Below, piece by piece: positions 50,594 to 60,615 of a stretch of DNA of 64,000 nt. Position 1 is the stretch's first letter; each line of letters begins with the position of its first letter. Under the pieces are notes generated by a model that saw only the letters and a list, made by a program, of their open reading frames with translations, searched no databases and was not told the origin of the DNA. The DNA lies in contig NZ_CP122539.1 of NCBI RefSeq assembly GCF_029853675.1, positions 2,065,001 through 2,129,000 on the forward strand, written 5' to 3'. The stretch comes from Tenacibaculum tangerinum. GTDB lineage: Bacteria > Bacteroidota > Bacteroidia > Flavobacteriales > Flavobacteriaceae. The translations under genes were made by a program, and so were the position numbers.

Positions 50594-51442
50594 ATGAAGA
50601 AAATAGTTGCATTCCTTACTGTTTCAATTCTTTTAGCATCATGTGCCTCTTCAAAAGAGTTAGAAGCTATCAAAGCGAAACACGAACAAACAAAAGAAGA
50701 ATTGTTGGCTGTAAAAGCTAACTTAACAAAATGTTTAATTGAAAAAGAGAAGTGTGAAGAGGAAACAACTTCTTTAGAATCTAGAGTAACAGAATTAAAA
50801 GAAGATAAAGAAAACACCTTACAACAAGTTGAAAATTTAACGGTATTAACGAAAGGTGCTAATGATAACATTAAAGAAACATTAGCTCAATTGAGCAAGA
50901 AAGATAAATACATTAATAAAATTAGAGAGGCTGCTTCTAAGAAGGACTCGTTAAATTTAGTGGTTGCGTTTCATTTAAAGAGAGAATTACAAGATGGTAT
51001 TGACGATCAAGACATTGAAGTAAATGTTGAAAAGACCGTAGTTTTTATTTCGATTTCTGATAAATTATTATTCAAAAGTGGAAGCTATACCATTAACGAA
51101 GAAGCTTCTAAAGTGTTAGAAAAAGTAGCTACCGTAGTAAACGGTCAGCCTCAAATGGATGTAATGGTTGAAGGTCATACCGACAATACACCAGTAGCCG
51201 AAGGTTCTTCTTTAAAAGATAACTGGGGATTGAGTGTATTGCGTTCAACTGCTATTGTTCGTGAATTGCAAAACAAATACGAGGTAGCTCCTGCACGATT
51301 AATTGCAGCAGGTAGAAGTAGCTATGTTCCTTTGGTAGAAAATAACAGTCCTGCAAACAAAGCCAAAAACAGACGTACAAAAATTATCATTTTACCAAGG
51401 TTAAATCAATTCTTTGATTTGTTAGACCAAAAAGTAGAATAG
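50594..51442 (+). CDS. OmpA-family lipoprotein with coiled coil, 282 aa
   Basis: The lipobox LLASC (Cys about 16) is followed by a coiled coil at about 22-100 (E/K/L rich, AIKAKHEQTKEELLAVKANL). A C-terminal OmpA domain at about 145-275 has the peptidoglycan-binding VEGHTDNTPV and NRRTKIIILP motifs. It probably tethers the outer membrane to peptidoglycan. The start at 50594 is set by the signal peptide. Confidence 0.92.
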   Translation: MKKIVAFLTVSILLASCASSKELEAIKAKHEQTKEELLAVKANLTKCLIEKEKCEEETTSLESRVTELKEDKENTLQQVENLTVLTKGANDNIKETLAQLSKKDKYINKIREAASKKDSLNLVVAFHLKRELQDGIDDQDIEVNVEKTVVFISISDKLLFKSGSYTINEEASKVLEKVATVVNGQPQMDVMVEGHTDNTPVAEGSSLKDNWGLSVLRSTAIVRELQNKYEVAPARLIAAGRSSYVPLVENNSPANKAKNRRTKIIILPRLNQFFDLLDQKVE

Positions 51443-51465
51443 TTTTTTTTAAAAATATTGTAGTA

Positions 51466-51492
51466 GAAAAACGTGCCTAAGGCACGTTTTTC
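51466..51492 (+). terminator. Terminator after the OmpA gene
   Basis: A 12-bp perfect stem GAAAAACGTGCC / GGCACGTTTTTC with a TAA loop, followed by T-rich sequence. Confidence 0.9.
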
Positions 51493-51545
51493 TTGTTTTT
51501 TACTTGCCTAAAACAAGCAGCATGCAAATTAAACTAACAGGCTAT

Positions 51546-51575
51546 TTGTCAATTAAATAATTAACCGTACATTTG
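51546..51575 (+). promoter_or_regulatory. Promoter of the rplM-rpsI operon
   Basis: A TTG box (51546-51548), a 19-nt spacer and TACATTTG (51568-51575). This is the best full match to the Bacteroidota -33/-7 consensus in the window. The leader before rplM is about 50 nt. Confidence 0.75.
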
Positions 51576-51633
51576 CAGACCTTTTTCAAGGATTAAAAAT
51601 TATTATTAACAAACAAAAACTAATCGTGTAAAT

Positions 51634-52089
51634 ATGAACACATTAAGTTACAAAACAGTATCGGCTAATAAGGCTACCGTAAACAAAGAGTGGGTTTTAG
51701 TTGATGCGGACGGGCAAACATTAGGTCGTCTAGCTTCTAAAGTTGCAAAACTTATTAGAGGTAAGTACAAGCCAAATTTCACTCCTCACGTAGACTGTGG
51801 AGACAACGTTGTGATTATCAACGCTGAAAAAATTAACCTAACGGGTAACAAGTGGGCCGATAAATCGTACATCCGCCACACGGGATATCCAGGAGGTCAA
51901 AGATCATTAACTGCTACAGAAATGTTTCAAAAAGATCCTACAAGACTTGTTGAAAAAGCAGTAAAAGGTATGTTACCTAAAAACCGTTTAGGTAGCGCGT
52001 TATTTAAAAACTTATATGTTTACGCAGGTACAGAGCATGGTCAAGAAGCTCAAAAACCTAAAACTATTAACCTTAACGATCTTAAATAA
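51634..52089 (+). CDS. rplM: Ribosomal protein uL13
   Basis: 50S subunit protein of 151 aa. Recognised from [29 protein letters not shown] (split across residues 17-45), [10 protein letters not shown] and the [12 protein letters not shown] motif. It is 2 nt upstream of rpsI, the conserved rplM-rpsI pair. Confidence 0.98.
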   Translation: MNTLSYKTVSANKATVNKEWVLVDADGQTLGRLASKVAKLIRGKYKPNFTPHVDCGDNVVIINAEKINLTGNKWADKSYIRHTGYPGGQRSLTATEMFQKDPTRLVEKAVKGMLPKNRLGSALFKNLYVYAGTEHGQEAQKPKTINLNDLK

Positions 52090-52091
52090 TT

Positions 52092-52478
52092 ATGGAAACT
52101 GTACACAAAATAGGGAGAAGAAAAACAGCTGTTGCTCGTGTTTATGTTTCTCAAGGAAGTGGAAACATCACTATCAACAAAAGAGAGTTTAAAAACTATT
52201 TTACCACACCAACTTTACAATACAAAGTGCAACAACCTTTAATGCTCACTGAAAATTTAGAGACGTATGACATTACAGTAAACGTATTTGGTGGTGGTGT
52301 TACTGGTCAGGCAGAAGCTATTCGTTTAGCAATTACTAGAGCATTAGTATCTATCAACGAAGAAAACAAAACTGTGTTAAAACCAGAAGGATTGTTAACT
52401 CGTGATCCAAGAATGGTTGAACGTAAAAAATACGGTCAGAAGAAAGCACGTAAGAAATTCCAGTTCTCTAAACGTTAA
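52092..52478 (+). CDS. rpsI: Ribosomal protein uS9
   Basis: 30S subunit protein of 128 aa. It starts with the IGRRKTAVARVY motif and ends in the basic tail KKARKKFQFSKR, which reaches toward the P-site tRNA. It has the FGGGVTGQAEAIRLAITRAL signature. Confidence 0.98.
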   Translation: METVHKIGRRKTAVARVYVSQGSGNITINKREFKNYFTTPTLQYKVQQPLMLTENLETYDITVNVFGGGVTGQAEAIRLAITRALVSINEENKTVLKPEGLLTRDPRMVERKKYGQKKARKKFQFSKR

Positions 52479-52564
52479 TATTTTAGATATAAGATACGAG
52501 AACCAAGACGAAAGACTCTTCTTTTGCCTGCTCTCTTTTATCTTTCAACTAAAAACGTTTCGAG

Positions 52565-52634
52565 ACTGTTATATATATTAATTTTTAACAGTTTAGTATC
52601 TAAATACTTCAGACTTCATAACTACTGAAGTATT
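52565..52634 (+). promoter_or_regulatory. Two-hairpin leader upstream of rpsB
   Basis: The first hairpin is CTGTTA ... TAACAG (about 52566-52592). The second is a perfect 10-bp stem AATACTTCAG / CTGAAGTATT (52603-52612 and 52625-52634) with a 12-nt loop. No T-run follows, so it is not a standard terminator. It ends 31 nt before the rpsB ATG and may be an autogenous S2 control structure. Confidence 0.4.
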
Positions 52635-52665
52635 GCGAAAACAGAACGTAAACACATTTATTAAA

Positions 52666-53418
52666 ATGGCAAACATTCAAGAATTATTAGAAAGTGGCGT
52701 ACACTTTGGTCACTTAACTAGAAAATGGAACCCAAACATGGCTCCATACATCTATACAGAGCGTAATGGTGTACACATCATCGATTTGTATAAAACTTCA
52801 GCTAAAATTGACGAAGCTTCTGCTGCGTTACAAAAAATAGCAAACTCAGGACGTAAAATCTTATTCGTTGCAACTAAAAAGCAAGCAAAAGATATCGTTG
52901 CTGAAAAAGCAAAAGCTGTAAACATGCCTTATATTACTGAGCGTTGGCCAGGAGGTATGTTAACAAACTTTGTAACTATCCGTAAAGCCGTTAAAAAAAT
53001 GACTTCTATTGATAGAATGAAGACAGATGGTTCTTTCGACGCTTTATCAAAAAGAGAAAAATTACAAATAAACCGTCAACGTGAAAAATTAGAAAAGAAC
53101 TTAGGTTCAATTTCTGATATGACTCGTTTACCAGGAGCTTTATTTGTAATTGACGTAAAGAAAGAACACATTGCTGTTGCTGAAGCACAAAAATTAAACA
53201 TTCCAATCTTTGCAATGGTTGATACAAACTCTGATCCAAGACCGATTGACTTTGTTATCCCAGCAAATGATGACGCTTCTAAATCTATCGATAAAGTATT
53301 ATCGCATGTAACTGATGCTATCGCTGAAGGCTTAACTGAAAGAAAAGCTGACAAAGAAAAAGCGAAAGCTGACAAAGAAAAAAAAGCAGAAGTACCTGCT
53401 AAAGAAGAAGCAAAATAA
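52666..53418 (+). CDS. rpsB: Ribosomal protein uS2
   Basis: 30S subunit protein, 250 aa. The start at 52666 gives the conserved NIQELLESGVHFGHLTRKWNP. FVATKKQAKD, RWPGGMLTNF and the PIFAMVDTNSDP motif follow. The C-terminal ~25 residues are a Lys/Ala/Glu-rich tail typical of Bacteroidota S2. It precedes tsf, as in most bacteria. Confidence 0.98.
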   Translation: MANIQELLESGVHFGHLTRKWNPNMAPYIYTERNGVHIIDLYKTSAKIDEASAALQKIANSGRKILFVATKKQAKDIVAEKAKAVNMPYITERWPGGMLTNFVTIRKAVKKMTSIDRMKTDGSFDALSKREKLQINRQREKLEKNLGSISDMTRLPGALFVIDVKKEHIAVAEAQKLNIPIFAMVDTNSDPRPIDFVIPANDDASKSIDKVLSHVTDAIAEGLTERKADKEKAKADKEKKAEVPAKEEAK

Positions 53419-53423
53419 TTTTT

Positions 53424-53459
53424 AATTTAAAGGCTTCATAACATTGAAGCCTTTAAATT
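53424..53459 (+). terminator. Terminator between rpsB and tsf
   Basis: A 15-bp stem AATTTAAAGGCTTCA / TGAAGCCTTTAAATT with a short loop, then TTTT. It may reduce or separate tsf transcription. Confidence 0.75.
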
Positions 53460-53509
53460 TTTACAACTTTGTACAACAATATATTTACAACTAAAAAATA
53501 ACGATAGAA

Positions 53510-54478
53510 ATGTCAGTAAAAATTAGCGCTGCAGACGTAAAAAAATTAAGAGAAACTACCGGAGCTGGTATGATGGATTGTAAAAAAGCATTAGTAGAGG
53601 CTGAAGGTGATTTTGATAAAGCTATTGAAATTTTACGTAAAAAAGGACAAAAGATTGCTGCTAAAAGAGCAGATCGTGAGTCTACTGAAGGTGTAGCAAT
53701 TACTAAAATTAGCGATGACAATACCTATGGTGTTGCTATTGTATTAGCATGTGAAACAGATTTCGTAGCTAAAAACGATTCATTTAAAGCTTTAGCGCAA
53801 GAATTTGTTGACATCGCTTTTAACCACAAAACAAAAGAAGAATTCTTAGCTGCTGATTTTGGTGGAGTAACGGTTGCAGAAAAATTAATTGAGCAAACAG
53901 GAGTAATCGGTGAAAAAATCGATATCACTGCTTTCGAAAGAATTGAAGCACCTTACGTAGGAGCGTATACTCACGTTGGTAAAATTGCTGCTATGGTAGG
54001 TTTAACTGCTGTGGTAGATAATGCTGCTGAGTTAACAAAAGACTTAGCGATGCAAGCTGCATCAATGGGAGCTACTACGTTATCTTACAAAGATTTCGAC
54101 GCTGCTTATGTAGCTTCTGAAACTGAAGCAAGAATTGCTGCAATTAAAAAAGACAACGAAGAGTTAGCACGTTTAGGTAAAACGTTAAAGAACGTTCCTG
54201 AATTCGTTTCTCGTTTGCAATTAACCGATGAAGCTTTAGCAAAAGCTGAAGAAGAAGCAAAAGAGCAATTAAAAGCAGAAGGAAAACCAGAACAAATCTG
54301 GGACAAAATCTTACCTGGTAAAATGGAGAGATTTATTTCTGACAATACAACTTTAGATCAAGAACAATGTTTGTTAGATCAAAAGTTTATTAAAGATGAA
54401 AAAATGACTGTTGCTGAGTATGTTGCTACTTACGGTGACGTTGAAGTAAAGAACTTCGTAAGAGTTACTTTGGGGTAA
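53510..54478 (+). CDS. tsf: Elongation factor Ts
   Basis: Guanine-nucleotide exchange factor for EF-Tu. The N-terminal domain has VKKLRETTGAGMMDCKKALVEAEGD, and the core has ACETDFVAKNDSF (the TDFV motif that contacts EF-Tu). The length is 322 aa, longer than the E. coli factor, because of a Lys/Glu-rich insertion at about 200-265, as usual in Bacteroidota. Confidence 0.98.
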   Translation: MSVKISAADVKKLRETTGAGMMDCKKALVEAEGDFDKAIEILRKKGQKIAAKRADRESTEGVAITKISDDNTYGVAIVLACETDFVAKNDSFKALAQEFVDIAFNHKTKEEFLAADFGGVTVAEKLIEQTGVIGEKIDITAFERIEAPYVGAYTHVGKIAAMVGLTAVVDNAAELTKDLAMQAASMGATTLSYKDFDAAYVASETEARIAAIKKDNEELARLGKTLKNVPEFVSRLQLTDEALAKAEEEAKEQLKAEGKPEQIWDKILPGKMERFISDNTTLDQEQCLLDQKFIKDEKMTVAEYVATYGDVEVKNFVRVTLG

Positions 54479-54497
54479 TTCTCAACAACAATACGAT

Positions 54498-54528
54498 AAA
54501 AAACCATCCAAATTTGGATGGTTTTTTT
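54498..54528 (+). terminator. Terminator after tsf
   Basis: A strong palindrome with CCATCC / GGATGG flanked by A-run and T-run; seven T end the structure. Confidence 0.9.
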
Positions 54529-54631
54529 ATACCCTTTATTTAGATTGATTATCAATTCAATTTTAAATAAATTCGTATGTTATATTGAGTAACTATGAAG
54601 TATACCGTTCAACCCAAAAAAACAAAAAGCT

Positions 54632-55228
54632 ATGACAAGACAAGAACATTTACAGTTTTGTAAGATTTGCAATCACCAAAAATTTGACAATCAACAAGGT
54701 ATTGTATGCGGATTAACTAATTCTATTGCAAACTTTGAGGTAACCTGCGACTCATTTGATGAAAATCATACGATTAAAGAAGCCGTTTTGGCAAAAAAGG
54801 CTGAAAATGAGTTAGAAAATCAACTTGCAGGACAAGGCATACGTTTTGCCAATTATTTACTAGACAGAATTTTTCTTCTTATAATCAGCGTCATAACTGG
54901 GTATCTTTGGGGTATGATTCTCGTAGTAGTTTCTCCTAATTCTTTAAATTCTCTTGAAAGTATGGGGCGACTAGAGGAATTTTTCTGGGGGTTTGTTATA
55001 GGATTTTTTTACTATTCCTTTTTTGAAGCTTTAACTGGCAGGTCTTTAGCTAAATTAATCACCAATACAAAAGTTGTTGATGAGAATGGAAACAAACCTA
55101 CATTTGAAATGATTTTAGTTAGGTCGTTATGCAGATACATCCCTTTTAATGCTTTTTCTTTTTTAGGTTCAGATGCTGTTGGTTGGCATGATTCTTTATC
55201 AAAAACAAGAGTAATTAAAATAAAGTAG
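54632..55228 (+). CDS. RDD family membrane protein, 198 aa
   Basis: The N-terminal ~50 residues hold four Cys (FCKICNHQKFD, IVCG, VTCDSF) that look like a small metal-binding ribbon. The RDD domain follows: FANYLLDRIFLLIISVI, a second hydrophobic segment at about 110-132, and LTGRSLAKLITNTKVVDENG. The function is unknown; transport is a common guess for RDD proteins. It stands alone between tsf and pyrH. Confidence 0.88.
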   Translation: MTRQEHLQFCKICNHQKFDNQQGIVCGLTNSIANFEVTCDSFDENHTIKEAVLAKKAENELENQLAGQGIRFANYLLDRIFLLIISVITGYLWGMILVVVSPNSLNSLESMGRLEEFFWGFVIGFFYYSFFEALTGRSLAKLITNTKVVDENGNKPTFEMILVRSLCRYIPFNAFSFLGSDAVGWHDSLSKTRVIKIK

Positions 55229-55287
55229 AAAGTTGCTAAGAAGATCATTACACTATGTTTCCTCATAAAACTATCAAAAAAAATATG

Positions 55288-55295
55288 TAGCTTTG
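55288..55295 (+). promoter_or_regulatory. -7 element of the pyrH-frr operon (TAGCTTTG)
   Basis: A TAnnTTTG match 20 nt upstream of the pyrH ATG. Confidence 0.5.
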
Positions 55296-55315
55296 CACAA
55301 CTTTCAACAAAACAA

Positions 55316-56026
55316 ATGCAATACAAAAGAATTCTTTTAAAACTAAGTGGTGAGGCACTTATGGGTGAACGCCAATACGGAATCGACCCAAACAGACTTA
55401 AAGAGTATGCCCAAGAAATAAAACAAGTAGTAGATAAAGGCATAGAAGTAGCCATTGTAATTGGTGGTGGAAACATTTTTAGAGGGGTTGCAGGAGCTAG
55501 TCAAGGTATGGATCGTGTACAAGGTGACCACATGGGAATGTTAGCCACTTGTATTAACGGATTAGCACTACAAAGTGCCTTAGAAGACGAAGGAATTTAT
55601 ACCCGTTTACAGACAGCTATTGAAATTAAAGAAATTGCAGAACCTTATATCAAACGACGTGCAAATCGTCATTTAGAAAAAGGACGTGTTGTAATTTTTG
55701 GTGGAGGAACGGGGAATCCGTATTTTACAACCGATACAGCAGCCGTATTAAGAGCCATTGAAATTAATGCAGATGCTATTTTAAAAGGTACTCGTGTAGA
55801 TGGTATTTACACAGCAGACCCTGAAAAAGACAAAAATGCTGTTAAGTATGAAAATATTACTTTTAAAGACGTTATTGAAAAAGGCTTAAAAGTAATGGAT
55901 ATGACAGCCTTTACGTTAAGTGAAGAAAACAAATTACCAATTATAGTTTTCGATATGAATAAAAAAGGAAACCTTTTAAAATTAGTTTCTGGAGAAAATA
56001 TTGGAACAATAGTTGATAATGAATAA
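55316..56026 (+). CDS. pyrH: UMP kinase
   Basis: Phosphorylates UMP to UDP; hexameric amino-acid-kinase fold, 236 aa. Motifs include [40 protein letters not shown], and [20 protein letters not shown]. It is paired with frr 48 nt downstream, a conserved gene order. Confidence 0.98.
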   Translation: MQYKRILLKLSGEALMGERQYGIDPNRLKEYAQEIKQVVDKGIEVAIVIGGGNIFRGVAGASQGMDRVQGDHMGMLATCINGLALQSALEDEGIYTRLQTAIEIKEIAEPYIKRRANRHLEKGRVVIFGGGTGNPYFTTDTAAVLRAIEINADAILKGTRVDGIYTADPEKDKNAVKYENITFKDVIEKGLKVMDMTAFTLSEENKLPIIVFDMNKKGNLLKLVSGENIGTIVDNE

Positions 56027-56074
56027 ATCGAAAAATTACCCCTCAGTCTATTTGAGGTTTTAAATACGAACAAA

Positions 56075-56629
56075 ATGAACGAAGAGATTGATTTTATTTT
56101 AGATTCGACAAAAGAGGCGATGGACAAAGCTATTAGCCACTTAGAAAAAGAATTAGCAGGTATTCGAGCTGGAAGAGCTACTCCTGCTATGTTAAGCACC
56201 ATTATGGTAAACTACTACGGTTCTCAAACACCATTATCACAGGTAGCGAACGTAAATACACCCGATGCTAGAACCATATCAATTCAGCCTTGGGAAAAAA
56301 ATATGTTACAAGAAATCGAAAAAGCCATCATGCTTGCCAATATCGGTTTCAATCCGATGAATAATGGAGACAATATCATCATTAATGTACCTCCATTAAC
56401 CGAAGAACGTCGTATTAGCCTTGCCAAACAAGCTAAAGCAGAAGCAGAACATGCCAAAGTTGGTGTGCGTAATGCCCGAAAAGATGCGAATAACGAAATT
56501 AAGAAAGTAGATATTTCTGACGATATGAAGAAGAATGCAGAAGCTGATGTTCAGAAGTTAACTGATGACTATGTAAAAAAAGTCGACGAAAAGTATGCCG
56601 TTAAAGAGAAAGAAATTATGACCGTGTAA
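56075..56629 (+). CDS. frr: Ribosome recycling factor
   Basis: Splits post-termination ribosomes with EF-G; 184 aa, normal. The long helical-bundle motifs KELAGIRAGRATPAML, ISIQPWEKNMLQEIEKAI and VRNARKDANNEIKK are present. It ends in a strong terminator. Confidence 0.98.
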   Translation: MNEEIDFILDSTKEAMDKAISHLEKELAGIRAGRATPAMLSTIMVNYYGSQTPLSQVANVNTPDARTISIQPWEKNMLQEIEKAIMLANIGFNPMNNGDNIIINVPPLTEERRISLAKQAKAEAEHAKVGVRNARKDANNEIKKVDISDDMKKNAEADVQKLTDDYVKKVDEKYAVKEKEIMTV

Positions 56630-56654
56630 TTTTCTTTTCTAAATAGTTTTATGT

Positions 56655-56682
56655 AAAGAGCGTTATATAACGCTCTTTTTTT
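56655..56682 (+). terminator. Terminator after frr
   Basis: The perfect palindrome AAAGAGCGTTA / TAACGCTCTTT with a 2-nt centre, followed by more T. Confidence 0.9.
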
Positions 56683-56704
56683 CGTTTAATTCATTCATTT
56701 GGCA

Positions 56705-56712
56705 TAACTTTG
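56705..56712 (+). promoter_or_regulatory. -7 element of the RND transporter gene (TAACTTTG)
   Basis: A TAnnTTTG match 16 nt upstream of the ATG at 56729. Confidence 0.5.
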
Positions 56713-56728
56713 CCTAAAATTTTTTTGA

Positions 56729-59094
56729 ATGACTTTTTGGACTAAAATCGCAGGCTTTATATTGCGAAACCGTTACTTAGTTTTAATTACTATTGCAATA
56801 ATTACAGGACTTTTAGTCACTCAAATAAAATACATGCGCTTCTCTTATACAGAGGCTAATTTGCTTCCAACAGACCATGAAGTAAATATTAAATACAACA
56901 AGTTTTTAGAAATTTTTGGAGAAGAAGGCAACCTCATTATTTTAGGCGTAAAAGACTCTACCATATTTACCCCTGCAAAATTTAATGCATGGAATAAGCT
57001 TGTTAAAGATTTAGATAGCCTACCACAAGTAGATTTCACGGTTTCTGTTGCAGATGTTCAACAATTAAAAGCAGATAGAAAAAAAGAAAATTTATAGTTG
57101 AACCTTTATTTGAAAAAGCTCCTTCAACAAATGAAGAGGTAAAACACATAAAAAAACAACTTTTTGAAAAGCTGCCATTTTACAATAATTTGTTATACAA
57201 CGATGAGGGCACCTTACAAACAGCAATATATCTTAACAAAGACATCGTAAACACTCCTATTCGTAAAGATTTTGTTTTCGAAGTTTTAATTCCTACCATT
57301 GCTTCTTTTGAAAAAGAGTATCAAATAGATGTACGTGTTTCTGGTATGCCCTATATACGAACCTTAAACTCTCAGAACATTACCGACGAAATGGGAATTT
57401 TTGTCATCGGTGCATTGCTTATAACTGCTATTATCTTTTTCTTTTTCTTCCGTTCATTTAGAGCCACTTTTATCACCTTATTAGTAGTAACCATTGGTGT
57501 TACTTGGGCTTTTGGCTTTATGGGATTATTCCGTTATGAAATCACAGTGTTATCAGCTTTAATTCCTCCATTGATTATCGTAATTGGAGTACCCAATGCA
57601 GTTTTTCTGATAAATAAATATCAACAAGAAGTAAAAAAACACGGAAATCAGGCAAAGTCGTTACAACGTGTAATTTCAAAAGTTGGAAACGCTACTTTAA
57701 TGACCAATGTTACTACTGCTTCTGGTTTTGCCACCTTTATATTTGTTAAAAGTCAGTTAATGCGCGAATTTGGTGTATTAGCATCTATAAATATTATTAG
57801 CATTTTTGTGTTGGCATTATTAATCATTCCGATTATATACAGTATCATGCCCCTTCCAGAAAAAAAACACTTAAACCACTTAGAGAAAAGATGGATGAGT
57901 GATGTCGTTTCATGGATGGAACACGTAGTGAGAAAACAACGAATAACCATATATATTACTACTGTTTGTGTTATTATACTGAGCATGATTGGATTGTATA
58001 TGATTCGTGTATCTGGTAGTTTAATTGAAGACATGCCCAAAGGAAAACAGTTTTACAAAGACATTAAGTTTTTTGAACATGAATTTGGTGGCATTATGCC
58101 TTTGGAAATTTTAATAGACACCAAAAGAGAGAAGGGAGTCATGAAACTTTCTACTCTTAAGAAAATGGAAAAAATGAATGAGGCCATTGAAACTTTTCCA
58201 GAATTATCGAAACCTATTTCTGTTACGAATTTAGTAAAATACTCGAAGCAAGCTTATTACAACGGAAATCCAAAATACTATCAGCTCCCAACGAGTCAAG
58301 AAAAAAGTTATATTTTTTCATACACCAAAAACTCAAACAGTAACGCTGGTATGTTAAAAAACTTTGTAGACAGTACAGGTCGTTATGCACGTATTACTAC
58401 TTTTATGAAGGATATCGGTACTGATAAAATGGACATTATCCAAGAACGACTTCAGGCAGTAATTAACAAACAATTTCCTGACGAAAAGTTTGAGGTATCT
58501 CTAACTGGTAAAGCCTTGGTTTTCTTAAAAGGCACCAACTACTTAATTAAAAATTTAGTGATTTCATTATCACTGGCAATTTTGCTAATTTCTATATTTA
58601 TGGCGTGGATGTTCCGTTCTCCACAAATGATATTAATTTCCTTAATTCCCAACATGCTTCCTCTGTTAATTACAGCTGGATTAATGGGATTCTTTGACAT
58701 TCCAATCAAGCCCTCTACCATCTTAGTTTTTAGTATTGCTTTTGGTATTTCGGTAGATGACACGATACATTTCTTAGCCAAATACAGGCAAGAATTGTTA
58801 GCCACTAACTGGAAAGTAAAACCCGCCGTGTACGCAGCATTAAGAGAAACGGGTGTAAGTATGTTTTATACTTCTATCGTGCTTTTCTTCGGGTTCTTAG
58901 TATTTACCGTTTCTAGTTTTGGAGGCACCATCGCTTTAGGAGGCTTGGTTTCGGTAACCTTACTATTGGCAATGGTATCTAACTTGCTATTGCTACCCTC
59001 GCTATTAATTTCATTTGAGAAAAAAATAGCCAACAAAAAGGTTTTAAAAGAAACAAAATTCAAAATTTTACCTCCCAAAGAAGAGGAAAAATAA
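56729..59094 (+). CDS. RND/MMPL-family transporter, split by -1 frameshift at A7
   Basis: The first frame (to 57097) has helix 1 and the start of the first periplasmic loop. The second frame (protein visible from 57100 onward) completes the loop and the remaining 11 helices, with two sterol-sensing/MMPL-like membrane blocks (PPLIIVIGVPNAVFLINKY; FGISVDDTIHFLAKYRQE). The frames join at the seven-A run 57079-57085, where codons read A_AAA_AAA. One more A gives RKKRKFIVEPLFEKAPS and a single 788-aa protein, normal for this exporter family. The split is thus a frameshift, not two genes. It probably exports lipids or hydrophobic compounds. Confidence 0.85.
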
Positions 59095-59213
59095 AAACGA
59101 ATACTCCTACCCCAAAAATAATCACGTAATAAACTAGTTTTTAGAAGCTCTTAAAATATAACTGAATTTAAGAAGCTTAACTTTTTATTTACAAATAATT
59201 TAAATTCGGTTTT

Positions 59214-59221
59214 TATTTTTG
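59214..59221 (+). promoter_or_regulatory. -7 element of the Sel1/T9SS gene (TATTTTTG)
   Basis: A TAnnTTTG match 21 nt before the ATG at 59243. Confidence 0.45.
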
Positions 59222-59242
59222 CAATAATAAAAAATTAAAACT

Positions 59243-60592
59243 ATGAAAAACCTCTGCCTACTTTTTTTTGCTTTTTATATTGTAGTAAACCCACTTTCAG
59301 CACAAAGCACCTGTGAAAAAAACCTTACTATCGCCAAAAAATATTTAGAAAAAAGACACAATATTAGAGAGGCGTTATTGGAAGAAATTAAAACTTCTTT
59401 AGATAGTTGCCCAGCAAATAATGGTAAATATTTTTATGTAAAAGGTCTTATCGAATTAAGAAAAAAATCAACTCCAAATTATGATAGCGCCTTTGAACAT
59501 TTCAAAACTTCTGCTGAATACGGTTTCACACGAGCAAAAACTTATTTAGGATACTTTTATAAAAATGGCTGGAGCAGACCAATAGATTATAACCAATCTT
59601 TGTATTGGATACAGCAAGCTGCTAATGAGGAAGATAATAATGCGCTGTACACATTGGGGTATTACTATTTGAAAGGGTTGGCTAATTTAGAACCTGATTA
59701 TGATAAAGCAGTTTCTTATTTTGAACAAAGTAATCACAAAATGGCTAAACACTGGTTGGCATTCTGCCAGTATTTTGGTTTTGGAATTGCTAAAGACGAA
59801 GTAAATGCAGAAAACTCACTAGAAACTATCGATACTCCGAATAGTAAAGCCTTATTGGCATATCTAAATAATTTACAACATGACACGGTAGACTTTGAAA
59901 TGTTTACATCTCCAGAACAAGCTATTTCAACGAACCTATTGCATACCAATGAAAGTGAAAATTTATATGGCTTGTGGTTAGAAAAAGACTGGAAGAATAA
60001 AAAAACAATTAGAAAACTTCCTATTATTATTGAAACAGGTAGTAATAATGATACAAAATTCAATATAAAAATTGAAGAACAAACCTATTCAATAGTGGTG
60101 GATGACAAAGGAAAGTTAGTTTCTAAAGACGTATTAATATCGCTTCCCTCTCCTTTTTCACTCCCAAATAAACCTGAACTAAATACGTATCGCATTACGT
60201 GTATTGACATGACAAAAGATACCAGAGAAGGCATTTATGATATCGAATGTGTAACTTGGATAGAAGAATACAAAGAAGATGGTCCGCCTATTACAATAAG
60301 AGTTTATAGTGATGAAGCTTTAGCAAAAAAAATAGATAAAACATTTACAGTATACCCTACCATTTTTAGAGAAAAACTAAATTTTTCAGTAACTACCGAA
60401 CATCAAAGCAACATACGCTTATCGTTGTTTGATGTGAGTGGAAATATGGTAAAAACTAAGAATTATGGTGAGTGTAAATCAGGAAAACTCACTTTTGAAT
60501 TTCTTACTAACGATGTTCCTATGAGAAATTACATTGCAGTACTTCATGTGAACAACCTCAGGTTTGCAAGACATGTAATAAAAGTAAACTAA
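59243..60592 (+). CDS. Secreted Sel1-repeat protein with T9SS C-terminal sorting domain, 449 aa
   Basis: The signal peptide ends near LSAQS (residue 22). Three or more Sel1-like helical repeats lie at about 75-200 (ARTKTYLGYFYKNG-like and ALYTLGYYYLKG blocks), suited to protein binding. A beta region at about 235-355 follows. The last ~80 residues are a type A T9SS sorting domain: VYPTIFREKLNFSV, SLFDVSGNMVKT, and a terminal YIAVLHVNNLRFARHVIKV strand. It is therefore exported across the outer membrane by the type IX system. It is 23 nt upstream of the next secreted protein gene. Confidence 0.88.
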   Translation: MKNLCLLFFAFYIVVNPLSAQSTCEKNLTIAKKYLEKRHNIREALLEEIKTSLDSCPANNGKYFYVKGLIELRKKSTPNYDSAFEHFKTSAEYGFTRAKTYLGYFYKNGWSRPIDYNQSLYWIQQAANEEDNNALYTLGYYYLKGLANLEPDYDKAVSYFEQSNHKMAKHWLAFCQYFGFGIAKDEVNAENSLETIDTPNSKALLAYLNNLQHDTVDFEMFTSPEQAISTNLLHTNESENLYGLWLEKDWKNKKTIRKLPIIIETGSNNDTKFNIKIEEQTYSIVVDDKGKLVSKDVLISLPSPFSLPNKPELNTYRITCIDMTKDTREGIYDIECVTWIEEYKEDGPPITIRVYSDEALAKKIDKTFTVYPTIFREKLNFSVTTEHQSNIRLSLFDVSGNMVKTKNYGECKSGKLTFEFLTNDVPMRNYIAVLHVNNLRFARHVIKVN

Positions 60593-60615
60593 AAACTTCA
60601 ACTAATATAAATTTT

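Noticed and set aside
57100..59094. RND transporter as two separate genes
   Set aside because: The second frame has no credible start and the joined sequence is a normal 788-aa member; a one-base shift at 57079-57085 explains the split.
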